64,000 bases of DNA from Diphasiastrum complanatum (GCA_029204225.1 CM055106.1:47684633-47748632); one strand, 5' to 3'; counted from the first letter of the stretch, positions 10,343 to 23,390 are shown. Translations and numbers: made by a program. The notes: a model not told the origin generated them from the letters alone.

Positions 10343-11584
10343 TGTTGTAAAGCTACCTTTACAAGCTTTACTTCCGGTGCCATCGGCGCCAGCTATGTCC
10401 CCGGCGTCAGCAACGCCCCTACTGCTCCCGGCGCCAACGGCGCCGGCGCTGCTCCTGGCGCCACTGTGACCAGAATCCAGCCGGCGCCAAGTTCCTATGG
10501 CTGAAAATCTTTGATCGGTTCTAGCGGAGTCCAGAGAGCTCAGATCGATGTGCAATCACCTCACACGATCTAGACATGATTAAAGGAAGCCTGGGGATCA
10601 GTAAAAAGTAGAGAGAGAAAATGACTTTCTAGAGAGAAAATCCTAGAGAGAGAAAAATGTGCTTTACCAGCTTGGGTAGAGTGCTTGGTATGAGGGGGGT
10701 GCCGAATCACACCAATACTATAGGGGAGTGCGGGTTGAGACTCAGGGCGAGCTCCAACCAAGTCTCAGCCTCCCTTGCTGGAATGTTGTCATGGCTCTCG
10801 CCTTGGCATGCTAGCGCCCCGGAGACTAGGGTCGGACACACACTTGAAATATAACCTTCTCAGATTTATCAATAAAGTGAGATTTTCCTCAAACTGACTC
10901 TGATTACCTTCTGGGTTTCAGTGTTCGGTAAAAGCGCCAGTTGTAAGGCCGCTTCCAAATTTTTAAGTTGGCACATAGCTGAGGGTCGTATCCCGGGACG
11001 CCAACGGTATGCCGTTCGGACCATTCGGTTCATGGCGCCAGTTGTATGCTATCGGGACCATTTGGTCCAGAAACTGGTTGTCTCCATATCTGTCGCGGCT
11101 TGTGGTTATGAGTGTTCCTTGCATGAACGTGAATGGGTTAAGCTCTTGGGGAACGGGCTCTAACTTGTCGGCTGAGTTGGATGGCTTGCTTGGGTGGAAG
11201 TTACCTGTTTATGGCTGTCCAGTCTGGCGTGGCACCAGGTTGGCTTCCAGCGCTCGTGACGAAGCTTTTAGTTGGTTAAGTTTGATGTAAGTCAGACTGC
11301 TTGCTTGGAATGGATGTTACTCGTTTTGTAACGAAGCTTCGAGTTGGTCAAGTTTGATGTATGTCAGGCGGCTTGCTTGGAGGGAAGTCACCCACATCGG
11401 GACCCCTGATCTGGCATGGCGCCAGGTTGGATCTCAATGTTGGTTTTCGGAACTTCAAGTTGGTTAAGTCTGATCGTTGTTGGCGAGTTGGCTGCTTGTA
11501 TGTCAAGTGGGTTTGGATGGCAAGAGTTGAAGGCTGGGAAGCTAAGTTGTGGTTCCCGGCTCCCTTTGGGATGCCTGCGCTACA
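10343..11584 (+). repeat. 5' LTR of the non-autonomous element
   Basis: It is 1242 bp with a GC-rich head holding several GGCGCC palindromes (10386-10490), in contrast to the AT-rich surroundings. AATAAA occurs near 10870. The unit GCTTGCTTGG recurs at 11184, 11299 and 11371 within degenerate internal repeats. GGACCATTTGGTCC near 11057 is a short inverted repeat. The small ORFs inside are chance frames. Confidence 0.8.
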
Positions 11585-11586
11585 TG

Positions 11587-11599
11587 TGGTATCAGAGCC
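11587..11599 (+). other. Primer binding site (initiator tRNA-Met type)
   Basis: TGGTATCAGAGCC lies two bases after the LTR end, which places this element among tRNA-Met-primed LTR elements although it carries no coding evidence for its lineage. Confidence 0.85.
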
Positions 11600-11671
11600 G
11601 ACTGGCCGGTCAGCTATGTGGATCTCACGGAAATGGCTATTTGGGGTTCATCAAGACAACTGTTGTGCAAG

Positions 11672-12059
11672 GTGCTGCCCACAGTGTAAGCACGGGTGCG
11701 TCCATGGTCGGGGTGGTCGACAGAACGGGGGACTTGATGAGTCAAGGTGCTGCCCTTGTGGTGTAAGCACGGTCAGTTCTCGTGGTTCGGGCCTGGCGCT
11801 ATCTGCACGTAAGATAGATGAGGCAGTGTGCTGCCATTAGGTTGGTGTAAGCACGGTCTGTGCCTTGTGGGGTGCGGGGCGACATATTCGAACTGTACGG
11901 GTTAACCATTGATACAGAGATGCTGCTCAAATTTGGGTGTAAAGCACGGGTGGTTAGCTATCGGTGCGGGATAGCTGCTGATCGTTTAGCTATAAGGGCT
12001 ATCGACCAAAAAGTGGTGGGGCGTGACTGAGGCAATGTGCTGCTTAATGGTGAAAGCAC
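11672..12059 (+). repeat. Five dispersed GTGCT...AGCAC hairpin repeats
   Basis: GTGCTGCC...GTGTAAGCACGG-like units occur at 11672-11693, 11747-11770, 11828-11854, 11921-11947 and 12037-12059. Each has a 4-5 bp stem (GTGCT/AGCAC, reduced in the fourth) closing a loop of about 12-19 nt, and flanking sequence is only loosely conserved. They lie just downstream of the primer site, where retroelement packaging or dimerisation signals usually lie. Confidence 0.65.
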
Positions 12060-12364
12060 GGATAGTTGGAGAGGTGTCCTATGTGGGCTGATTCCGTGAT
12101 TGATTTGTATGGGTGTGGCCAGGCAAAGGTCCGTTGGCAGGACCATCTCAAAGGGGGACCTTGTCTTTGTTACTTGTTAGTAAACCTGCCTGAGTGTCTT
12201 ACTTGTATGTATTCGTGGTGAGTCTTAGTACTCGTGCTTTGCATGGTTTGCATGATTGCTTGTGATACAAGGAGCTGATGGCTCGAGAAGGAACCTTTTC
12301 TTTTGAAGGCTGATACCATCAAACAAAGAGGACTACAGAATCTGTGAGGCGGATTTGCAGTTTC

Positions 12365-12720
12365 AAAAGTTGGAAAGGGCAATTTCAGGGGATATCTTCT
12401 ATGGAGTAGTTGGTCTTCATTTTGGGACGGCCACCTTCGGAACTGAAACTCATGGATGATATCCAGAATCAGTGGGGCGGATTTGCAGTTCAAGTACTCG
12501 CACGTGAACGACAACGAAACGACTCAATGTTTGCAAAGGATGGTTGGCTAGCCTGTTTCTTGGGTTAGTTTCATTTGCGACAACGCCCACCAGACGCAAG
12601 CAGGAAGTCAAAAGTTGGAAAGGGCAATTTCAGGGGAGATCTGCTATGGAGCAGTTGGTCTTCATTTTGGGACGGCCACCTTCAGAACTGAAATTCACTA
12701 AGCATGGGTGATATCCGGTA
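12365..12720 (+). repeat. Duplicated segment of about 105 bp in the internal region
   Basis: AAAAGTTGGAAAGGGCAATT through TTGGGACGGCCACCTTC and GAACTGAAA-TTCA-like text appears at about 12365-12470 and again at about 12608-12720, separated by unrelated DNA. A second, weaker duplication of about 170 bp occurs at roughly 13110-13270 and 13300-13480 (GTGAAAGT..AGT.TTGC, GACTTGG, CTGATTCAAAGAG). Confidence 0.6.
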
Positions 12721-14037
12721 TCAGTTGGATTTTTCCTCAAAGGGGAAAGGCTAGGATCCTCTTCAGAGATTGGCAACAAGTTGGATCGAGCCATAATCCT
12801 AGCAGATGGGAAGCAAAGTGTTGGAAAGGCTTTTTGTCCGAAGAACTCTACTCTAAGACTGATCAGCTGATTTTATAAGTGGAGGGGAACTATCACACAC
12901 ACCTCTCTCTTGGGGCAAATTCTGAATGAAAGTTGATCAAAATGGGGTCAAATTCAAGGTGACCTAGCCATACTCACACGAGGAGATTGGCGAACTTTGG
13001 ACCTAATAAGTTGACAAGTTTTTGTTGTGGAAAGGAAAGTTTGTTTAATAGGCTTTCTCTGGGCCAGCAATGATGAGGAAACATATGAGTACGCTGGCTT
13101 GTGTTACGTGCAAGACAGATGATCAATAAAGGAACTGTGAAAGTTGAGTCTTGCATGAGAGACTTGGCATTTCGAACGGACACTAAGGGACAGTTCGCGT
13201 TGAGATCGAACTAGTGCAAACTCTAGGTGCATGTGTCTGATTCAAAGAGAGCTACTTGAAGCCAAGCTCGATGTACACTTCTTGTTTTGACTGTGAAGCA
13301 ACTGACCAGTGATGGAATTGTGAAAGTCAAGTTTTGCGCGACGGACTTGGTGCTTCAAACAAATGCGAAGAGATAGTTCGGATGCGAATCAAACTGGTGT
13401 GACCCTTTGGCTTTCCACGAGGTCAATGGTTACATTTGGGCTGATTCAAAGAGCTACTTCAAGCTTAGTGAGATGTGCATTGCGGAGTACTCAATCTTTG
13501 CCTACCTTAAAGAGCCAAGATAGAAAAGTATCAAGATCAGGCTAAGACAAGGGGAGAAATCAAGGTGCAGAAGCAACAAGGCACGAAGTGGACCATAAAG
13601 TGGGCAATCAAACGATAAATCCTTTGGCTCAGGGAGCCCTGATACCTATGCAGAACTGAACAAATCTGGAGCTCAGGGAGCTCAACACAAAGTGCATCAA
13701 GGACAAATCAGGAGCTCAAAGGAGTTCCAAAGTCAAAAGTCAAAAGCGACAGGGGTGAACATTTCAAAGAAAGGCCTTAGTCACCAGTTAATAAGGGTTT
13801 TGGATTTTACGAAAGCGATATCAAATCTATGCTTTTCCCAGACAAAGATATATTTTCAAGTTATGTAATCTTTCAGTACAAAGAGCTGAGCCTCCGACTT
13901 GTGGTGTGCCAGCTTCAATGTTAATAAAAAGTGGCCAGTAAATTGAGTACTGTGCCAAGTAGCTTAAATGTATAGTTATTTTAATTGGGAGACACCTTTA
14001 CTTTAATCTGACATCTGATGAGGACATCAGATTTTAT

Positions 14038-14049
14038 AAGGGTGGGGTG
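14038..14049 (+). other. Polypurine tract of the non-autonomous element
   Basis: AAGGGTGGGGTG lies two bases before the TGTTGT start of the 3' LTR, the expected place for plus-strand priming. Confidence 0.6.
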
Positions 14050-14051
14050 TC

Positions 14052-15261
14052 TGTTGTGAAGCTACCTTTACAAGCTTTACTTTCGGCGCCAGCTATGTCT
14101 CTGGCGCCAGCAGCGCCCCTACTGCTCCTGGCGCCAACGGCGTCGGCGCCGCTCCCAGCACCACTGTGACCAGAATCCAGCCGGCGCCAAGTTCCTATGG
14201 CTGAAAATCTTTGATCGGTTCTAGCGGAGTCCAGAGAGCTCAGATCGATGTGCAATCACCTCACACGATCTAGGCATGATTAAAGGAAGCCTGGGGATCG
14301 ATAAAATCTAGAGAGAGAAAATGACTTTCTAGAAAGAAAAAATTCTAGAGAGAGAAAAATGTGCTTTACCAGCTTGGGTAGAGTGCTTGGTATGAGGGGG
14401 GGTGTCGAATCACACCAATACTATAGGGGAGAGCGGGTTGCGACTCAGGGCGAGCTCCAACCAAGTCTCAGCCTCCCTTGCTGGAATGTTGTCATGGCTC
14501 TCGCCTTGGCATGCTAGCGCCCCAGAGACTAGGGTCGGTCACACACTTGAAATGTAACCTTCTCAGATCTATCAATAAAGTGGGATTTTTCTCAAACTGA
14601 CTCTGATTACCTTCTGGGTTTCAGTGTTCGGTGAAAGCACCAGTTGTAAGGCCGCTTCCAAATTTTTAAGTTGGCACATAGCTGAGGGTCGTATCCCGGG
14701 ACACCAGCGGTATGCCGTCGGGACCATTCGGTCCGTGGCGCCAGCGTATGTTGTCGGGACCATTTGGTCCAGGAACTGGTTGTCTCCATATCTGTCGCGG
14801 CTTGTGGTTATGAGTGTTCCTTGCATGAACGTGAATGGGTTAAGCTCTTGGGGAACGGGCTCTAACTTGTCGGCTGAGTTGGATGGCTTGCTTGGGTGGA
14901 AGTTACCTGTTTATGGCTGTCCAGTCTGGCGTGGTGCCAGGTTGGCTTCCAGCGCTCGTGACGAAGCTTTTAGTTGGTTTAGTCTGATGTAAGTCAGACC
15001 GCTTGCTTGGAATGGATGTTACTCGTTTTGTAACAAAGATTCAAGTTGGTCAAGTTTGATGTATGTCGGACGGCTTGCTTGGAGGGAAGTCACCCACATC
15101 GGGACCCCCGATCTGGCATGGCGCCAGGTTGGATCTCAATGTTGGTTTTTGGAACTTCAAGTTGGTTAAGTCTGATCGTTGTTGGCAAGTTGGCTGCTTG
15201 TATGTCAAGTGGGTTTGGATGGCAAGAGTTGAAGGCTGGGAAGCTAAGTCGTGGTTTCCGC

Positions 15262-15265
<4 letters not shown>
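14052..15265 (+). repeat. 3' LTR of the non-autonomous element
   Basis: It matches the 5' LTR over its whole length, but lacks about 10 bp near the start and about 27 bp near the end before the terminal GCTACA. The following CACACACA may have grown by slippage from the terminal ACA. Confidence 0.8.
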
Positions 15266-15579
<314 letters not shown>

Positions 15580-15597
15580 TGGCGTTATTGCTGGGGA
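15580..15597 (+). other. Degenerate gypsy primer binding site
   Basis: TGGCGTTATTGCTGGGGA is a C-to-T decayed form of TGGCGCCGTTGCC(A/G)GGGA, seen better preserved at 54448. That site is typical of plant Athila/Tat-like elements. Confidence 0.65.
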
Positions 15598-16050
15598 GCG
15601 CCACATTCTTGTCTTGCTGCATAGCTTCTTATCTTTTTTCTCTCCCTCTCCTCTTCTCTCTCTTCTTTTTTCTTCACACAAAAAAATCGGACTTTTTGAG
15701 GTTAGATTAGTGTGATTTAGTGTTAGTTTTGTTGTTTTTTTTGAGATTTTGCCATTTTTGTCTTGATTTTTTGTTTGGAATCGCTGTAGGGAGAGATTGT
15801 GGGGTGGGAGGTTCAGTTCCTAGCTCCCAACTCTTTTCATAAACCCATGAAAATCCATAAAAATCAGAAAAATATTCAAATTTGCATTTTGGAGGGAAAA
15901 AGAGAGCCACAATCCCATCAGATTTTGATTTCTCAAAAATCAGTGGGCATGAACCTTTGCATGACTGGCAACAGCTCCAGGGTACTATCCTAGACCTGTA
16001 TAGAAGCCTGCGAAGGTTCCTAGTAGATTTTAAAAAAACTCAGAAAAAAA
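15598..16050 (+). other. Gypsy 5' leader remnant
   Basis: It matches the leader after the primer site at 54448 (CAAATTTGCATTTTGGAGGG, AATCAGTGGG, TTGCATGACTGGCA, AGCTCCAGGGTACT, TAGAAGCCTGCGA). It has no coding capacity and is cut off near 16050. Confidence 0.65.
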
Positions 16051-16059
16051 CTGGTTTTT

Positions 16060-16560
16060 GCATCCAAGAGCCGTTGGAGGCAACTCAGTTGGTCATCTTT
16101 CTGGTTTTTGGCTTTGGATTGAAGCTGGTCCATATGCTCTTGCATTTGGTCCATTAGGTCGGCGATGAGTTCTTCATCCTGACGTGCACATGTTGCTTGC
16201 TCGTTGGCTTGCTTTACTACTTCGTCCGCATCTTGGAATCGTTTGGTCAGCGAAAGATTATCCTGAAGTGTCGTGCCCTAGAATGATTGGTAATCCGAAA
16301 TTGACTGGGCAAGGTATGTCTGTGCATCGTGATTTGCCCATATTGCCTTTTGCACTGAAGGGGGATGCTACTCCCAAGGACCCAAGTAAGCAAGGGGTCC
16401 AGATCCATCCGAGTAGTTTTGAGAAATATTGGTGAATGGAGGAATGTAGGGTTCATGTTGTGGAGGGAGTTGTGAAGAGCTAGGTTGATCCTGGATAGGG
16501 ATAGTAGGTGGGGGTTGAGTGGCGATAGAAGGTGTGGAAGAAATGGTGGAAATGGTTTAG
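16060..16560 (-). pseudogene. Gag-like or aORF-like fragment with coiled coil
   Basis: On the minus strand a Pro/Gln-rich stretch (about 16550-16330) leads into a charged heptad-like segment near 16245-16070 (LSLTKRFQDADEVVKQANEQ, then ELIADLMDQMQEHMDQLQSK). It has a few in-frame stops. Composition fits a retroelement gag or the extra ORF of the gypsy elements here. No zinc knuckle is visible, so the choice is open. Confidence 0.4.
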
Positions 16561-16689
16561 AGTTTAGGGTCTGAGTAGTGAAAGAATCAGAATCAAAATT
16601 AAAATCAAAAGTAGAAGAGGGGTTAGTAGTGATGATGGGGGGTGGTGATTTGAGAGTAAAACATGGTTGAGTAACATGAATTGTGAATG

Positions 16690-16872
16690 AAAGAAATACA
16701 TTACAGGGAAGTAGCCTATGAAAATAATGATTATGCGTAATTAATGGCCCAAGCATGGCATCATGTGTGTATAAGCCCATCTTGAAGAGCCGTCAGTAGA
16801 TAAATTGCATTAGGCCCCAAATATGGCACCCTTTCTACATAAGTCCAACTTGTGGTGCCATTAGTCACTAGG
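16690..16872 (+). mobile_element. Gypsy LTR fragment
   Basis: AGCATGGCATCATGTGTGTATAAGCCCAT resembles GGCATGGCATCCTACGTGTATAAGCCC of the solo LTR at 53029-53848. It is cut by the chromovirus LTR at 16873. LTR-like text resumes at about 20209, so the chromovirus probably inserted here. Confidence 0.45.
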
Positions 16873-17156
16873 TGTCATGCCCACGACTGGTCTCGGGTAG
16901 CGTGTTCACACTAGGGATCAGTAGACCAACAACCCGTAAGTTAACTGTGATTATAAGGGAATTAGAGCTCTTATGTGTATAAGGTCATAATTAATGGTTG
17001 TAGGTCTAAACTCATGATGGTGGATTTATATGGGTCTATTAGTGAGTCATTGGAAAATTGGATGATGTGGCCTAGATAGGCTGCAGAGGTGTCTACTGAG
17101 GTGGTCCAGTGAGGTGTCACAGTGCACTACTAGTGGTGCATGGGCCTTGGAGGATA
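16873..17156 (+). mobile_element. Chromovirus 5' LTR (partial)
   Basis: TGTCATGCCCACGACTGGTC and about 280 bp downstream are repeated at 19932-20208. The TGTCATGCCC start is common in plant Ty3/gypsy elements. The end is not clear because both copies lose homology after GGGCCTTGGA. Confidence 0.7.
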
Positions 17157-18800
17157 TAAATTTTTTAAACATTAATTAACCCGTTCTTTTTTGATTCCTT
17201 GGAAAGTAATTTTTTTATTACCCGTTGACCTTGGGCGATGTCACAAAAGTGGTTAATGGAAGTATTTTTTAAATTGTTTTCCTTTCTTAAATCTTCAAAA
17301 AATCTTTTTTCTGATTTACAAGATACTTCAAGTTTTTTCTTTAATCTCTTCTCAGAAACTTCTTCTAAGGAAAATCTTGATTGATATGCATCCCTTGGAA
17401 ACTCGTGGCGTTTTTTGTTAAAAGGGGGAGAAGTAAAGAGTTATCAAGGAGAAACATCTAGATTCCATGAGGAATATGTGATATGACGGACCTGTTTTTA
17501 AGAATCAGAAATGATAGGATATTTTGATATTACAGAAATCCTTTAAGGATTATAGTAGATATCTGGTTTGAAGATGTAAGATAAGGAAGTTAGAAAACAC
17601 TCTTGGAGTAGAAAAGTGGTTGATTACAAGTCCAATTGATTTGTGTCAGACCTAATGAATTCTATTGCAAGATGGGATTTTTTGAAACCTATTCCTTGCG
17701 GGAAACAATCAACTTGATCTTAGTGAGGACTGAGATCCGTGGGTTGATGAAAGGAAGGAGATTCATGCTAACAATATATTCTTTTGAGGTAATCTCCGAT
17801 TGAGATTTTGGTTGTGGAATAGCATTCTTTGAGAAATATTCTCTCTTAGAAAATAACCAAGTTACAAGGTTTTTGGTTAAGAAAGTATTTGTGCACAGAT
17901 CAGGAGATATCTGTAGAAATATGCTATGTTGTAAATCTTTGTATGATCATAAAACCTATTGTATAAATGTGGATCTACAAAGTATTTCTTGAACTAAGTT
18001 ATTTGCTATATAAACTAGTTGTTGGTACCTAGGCATATTGATGAGAATTGTGTAGAGACAATTTCTCGCTAGGTTATAGTAATTTCTCATTGAGAATTGC
18101 TTATTGACCTAAAATTGATTTAGAATCAGATTAAATGTGGTGTTTTGGTACCACAACTAGACATTTAAATATTTTCTAAATCCGATACAGCTAACTGAGT
18201 TAAAAGTGCTACTTCTGAGTTAGTTGTTGGAAATCAACAACATGATCTTACTTATCAATATTATTGTTGAAATGTATTGCATATAAATCACAACCTTTGA
18301 TTCATTTTAAGGTTTATGTGCATAGGATACATGAGAACTTTTGGCCTTATCTTTTTTCGATTGGAAAGAATTGAATGCTATCCCGGAAGACTCTGAAAAG
18401 TTGGATAGTTATTGGTTGCCAAAAAGTTAGAACTTCACGTAATGAGGTTCCGATGAATCTTGAGCTATTTTAGATAAGAACTTAAGAATAATTAAATCTA
18501 CACGCATTCTAGATAGGACCCTAAGTTTGGAATGACACTTTGTGCCATGGATAAAGTAAGGGCATTTTTTGGATTACAATCTTTATAGGCACCATATGTG
18601 AGTTGAAAAAGTCTAAAACTTTCTAGATGGAAAGGACTTTTTGGAACAACTCATGTGTCTTTTAAGAATTGTGATACACTCTTATGGTATGGTCTTGGGA
18701 ATCTAGAGAGCTGGGATTGGCGAATCACAACTCAGACTCTAGGATATACCTAATCCATAGGTAAGATTTGTGTTCATGGTAAGATTACCCTGGATGAATA
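17157..18800 (+). other. Decayed chromovirus interior, no domain recognised
   Basis: AT-rich DNA between the 5' LTR and the integrase relic. By position it should hold gag, protease, RT and RNase H, but I could not align any motif with confidence. The element is either internally deleted or mutated beyond recognition: 1.6 kb is far too short for the full set. Confidence 0.4.
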
Positions 18801-19870
18801 AACAAAATAGTGGAATTTTGGTAATGACTGGCCATCTTACCAAATCGGCTATGTTTATTTGGGTAATGCATTTGATTTTGCTCAAGTAGTTTTAGAGTGT
18901 CTCTTTAAGCTTTACAAATTACCAAGTGACATTATGAACTTTTGCGATTTGAACTTTACTACTCACTTTTGGGTTGGCCGTATTTGCTAAACTAGAGATA
19001 ACTCTGAACTTAAAGTTCTTCTGATCATTGATTAAGCTGCCTATGCTAGGGTATCACGTTCTCTTATAAGTATAGGACAAGATTCCGGTGAATTATGATT
19101 GACAAATCATAGTTCGGATTCTAGTTATACTTGATCATTTTGAAGAGAAGGATGACCTGCATGATCAAAAAATCAGATGATATCTGCATTTTGATTGCAA
19201 TCTCCTCGGAGAGAAACTCATTCTTGAAGGAGATTAAGCTATAATAAGCATTTGGCTACCGGTTGTTCATGCTTATGTACAGTATTGAATCTATGTCACT
19301 CATTTTGGTAGAGACTCGTACGATCAGGTTTCAGAAGGTATTGAATTTCCTACATGATATGCAGAAAATGCTACAAATAGCACATAAGAATGTCTCGTGT
19401 GCCCAAGATAGGCACGTAAGAATGTCTAGTATGCCCGGGATAGGCATCGGCATTATGCTAATATAAAATGGTCACTTCGAGTCTTTCAAATGGGGGTTTG
19501 GGTGTATTTAAAAATCCCAAAGGATTTTAGTGTAATGCATACTGGCAAGCATTACAAATTGTCCCTTAGATATAAGAGGACCGTATTTGATCTTGTAAAA
19601 GATCAGATCCTTAGCTTACTAGTTGGATCTCCCGAAAGGAACTCAAATGCATCCGGTTTTTCACGTAAGCTAACTCAAGAAAAGTCTACGTGAAGGAGAG
19701 CATCTTGGTTCTGAAAACCAATTGGACCTGTTGGATGAAACATTGGGTGTGTTTTCACTCGGAAGAATCTTAATACAAGAACTAAACGATTGAAAAATCA
19801 TATAGCTACCAAGTATCTAGTTCGATGGAAGAGTTGGACAGACGACGATGATTCCTGGGAATAGGAGGAA
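18801..19870 (+). pseudogene. pol: Chromovirus integrase with chromodomain (relic)
   Basis: The frames are broken, but order and motifs are clear. MTGHLTKSAMF matches the VDRLTKSAHF segment of the catalytic core. HFWVG follows near 18967. IRFQKVLNFLHDMQKMLQIA (about 19322-19380) matches the helical region after the core, LDLPKGTQMHPVFHVS matches the conserved L.LP....IHPVFHVS, and ATKYLVRWKSWTDDDDSWE (about 19797-19860) is a chromodomain. The chromodomain normally targets integration to modified histones and defines the chromovirus branch, which separates this copy from the other gypsy elements in the window. Confidence 0.8.
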
Positions 19871-19918
19871 GCTTAAGGTGGAACTTTTCCAGTTTTAAGT
19901 TCTAAGGACAATAGTTGA

Positions 19919-20208
19919 ATAAGGGGAAGAATGTCATGCCCATGACTGGTCTCAAGTAGCGTGTCCACGCTAGGGATCAACAGACCAACAACCCGTAAGT
20001 TAATTGTGACTATAAAGGAATTGGGGCCCTTATGTGTATAAGGTCACAATTAATGGTTGTAGGCCTAAACTCATGATGGTGGATTTATATGGGTCTATCA
20101 GTGAGTCATTTGAAAAACTAGATGACGTGGCCCAGATAGGCTGCAGAGGTGTCCAGTGAGGTGTCACAGTGCACTACTAGTGGTGCATGGGCCTTGGAAG
20201 GTACAAGT
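19919..20208 (+). mobile_element. Polypurine tract and 3' LTR of the chromovirus (partial)
   Basis: AAGGGGAAGAA leads into TGTCATGCCCATGACTGGTC at 19932, a repeat of 16873. Homology with the first copy ends at about 20208. One internal block (ACTGAGGTGGTCC of the first copy) is missing here. Confidence 0.75.
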
Positions 20209-21633
<1,425 letters not shown>

Positions 21634-22614
21634 TTAAAACATTGTGTCATATGAATCCCTGCTAATACCAGAATAATCACATGCTCCTTGTATCAATTTT
21701 TGGTCAATAATCTTGTCGACTTCACCCATAAGGGCCTTCGCAATCTTGGACTTGATTTGAGAATATCGTTGATTTCTTAGTAGACTCATCGTTGACTTGG
21801 TTGTAAGTACTGCACTCAAAGACTTTCCAATCATGTCCTTGTCTTTCATATTTTGATTGGTGACTAAAGCTGATCTGCAAAATAAAAATAAGATTTAGAA
21901 AAAAAACACTTTACAATCATTGATGTGCTAGATGAAACAAAACACATGAATAGTTTAAAACAAAATCTTACTTGAAAGAATATATTCTTTTTTTCCATTG
22001 ACCCCCACTTGATGAAAGCTCATTAAGACCTTTTAAAATAACTCTTTTTTGCTTATTGTTCAGTATTTTCTTCCGTAATGTGTTTACTTCTGCATTTATT
22101 TGACAATATGAGGTATGCAATGTTTGTACAGTTAGTTTCATATTGTCATTTTCTTGGTTAAGGTTTAATATAATATTTTGCAAACAAGAATTATCTATCT
22201 TCAAGATTTCATTCTCTTCTTTTGTTTGCAACAGAAGAGTTTCTTTTTCTCTGTAGTCAGTAAGCAAACCATTCAACATATTTTCCAAATAATGGTTTTT
22301 TTTCATTGAATTACTAATGCCATAACTTTTCAATCTTTCACAATAACCAAATAGACCATTGTGTACTTCACACAAAAATAGTATGAGTTGTGTGACTCAT
22401 CTAAAATTTGGATGTTGCATTGAGCTTGGATCTATTGGATATAACTTCCATCAACCCATAGATCACAATATTTCATGTTCTCCATCCTGCAATCCATGAT
22501 TTGGTGAGCTGGTAAGGTGGATCCCTTTAGATTTTTTTTCGACAGTGGAGCATATTCTGTAGGAAGATCAATATGGAGATGATCCTTAGACATCTCAATA
22601 TTCGATAGATTAAT
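21634..22614 (-). pseudogene. Spliced coiled-coil gene or recent pseudogene, not a transposon
   Basis: Two exons read in one frame across a 97-nt intron (21971 to 21875, GTAAGA...TTTTGCAG): exon 22614-21972 and exon 21874-21634, the latter ending in TAA. The larger exon follows a possible acceptor (TTTCTACTAG) and reads MSKDHLHIDLPTEYAPLSKK, a WVDGSYIQ stretch, then a charged helical segment (KEENEILKIDNSCLQNIILN). The second exon is Lys/Ser-rich (NQRYSQIKSKIAKALMGEVD). An in-frame TAG at about 22433 and a one-base shift in a T run near 22376 break it, so it may be a pseudogene, or these may be sequence errors. I do not recognise the family. It has no retroelement motif. Confidence 0.55.
21875..21971 (-). 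other. Predicted GT-AG intron
   Basis: Minus-strand donor CAA|GTAAGATTTTG and acceptor TTATTTTTATTTTGCAG|ATCAGC. Removal keeps phase (AA+A completes Lys) and joins two open frames. Confidence 0.55.
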
Positions 22615-22726
22615 CTAGTAGAAAACGAAATTTTTATATATCTTGCAAGCTATTAAAACTCGTCTTAATCGAAAAAAAATTTTAACTGCAAAAGTTTGAA
22701 ATGACCTTGGCGCTCTTTTTGAGGAG

Positions 22727-23225
22727 TGTAAAAAATTGCCAAAAATTGGCAAATCTAGCTTGATTAAAAATCATGTACAATGTACATAAGTGAGTCCCAC
22801 ATGTGTGAGGCCATGGAGCCACATGGGAAGCCTACCCTACTATAGGTTAGATCAAGTCTAATGAGTTGTTCAAGTCAGTTTGGCAGTGATTCCTAGTTTA
22901 TAGGACCTACATCCTAGATTTGAGGTGAAAATTGACCAACTAGCCACCTACTTGGCATGACTCTAGGAAATAGGCTAGGGTTGCAAATTAGGACAAGAAA
23001 GCCAAGTTAACTTCCTTATTACATGCTGGAAATTCACCTAACTTTACAAAGGAATTTACTTTTGCTATGTATTTCATCTCTCCATAGTGAGAAGATAAAT
23101 TATTTTTGGAGCTCATTGGCAATCTCGAGCTACTCCACTATGTACATCGTGATTTTGTGATCCAAATGCAACCAAGTTGATTTCTACGTAGAGATTGTAA
23201 AATCTACATGTTTTTCACCAAATAA
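22727..23225 (+). mobile_element. Copia-type LTR start, probably partial
   Basis: TTTTTGAGGAG purine tract then TGTAAAAAATTGCCAAAAATTGG mirrors the boundary at 27795 (GAGGAG|TGTCAAAAATG). CACATGTGTGAGG and related words occur as in other LTRs here. No primer site is visible at its right end, so it would be a 3' LTR or a solo fragment. Confidence 0.5.
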
Positions 23226-23234
23226 GTTGTCAAT

Positions 23235-23390
23235 GGTGGAAATGTGGTCTTTCAAGAGTGGAAGATTTATAAACTTGAAGAAGCACCTTTGGATCAACAC
23301 CTTATTCAAATCATTGATGGTTTGGAGTCAATTCAAGTGGAGGAGCAAGCTCAAGACCTGAGGACACCGAGAAGAACCTTGTTGTGTCAT
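23235..23390 (+). pseudogene. Copia pol fragment between integrase and RT
   Basis: MVFQEWKIYKLEEAPLDQHL followed by ...AQDLRTPRRT resembles the linker (RDVVF.E ... RR) after copia integrase. It is about 150 bp long and ends abruptly at an inverted gypsy LTR end. Confidence 0.45.

Noticed and set aside
10657-11840. Several 60-160 codon plus-strand ORFs in the non-autonomous element
   Set aside because: They lie inside an LTR and its leader, are repeated without frame conservation in the second LTR (14624-15414) and show no domain.
16247-16780. 177-codon minus ORF, Pro/Ser-rich
   Set aside because: Another frame of the same stretch gives the more coherent coiled-coil reading used for 16060-16560.
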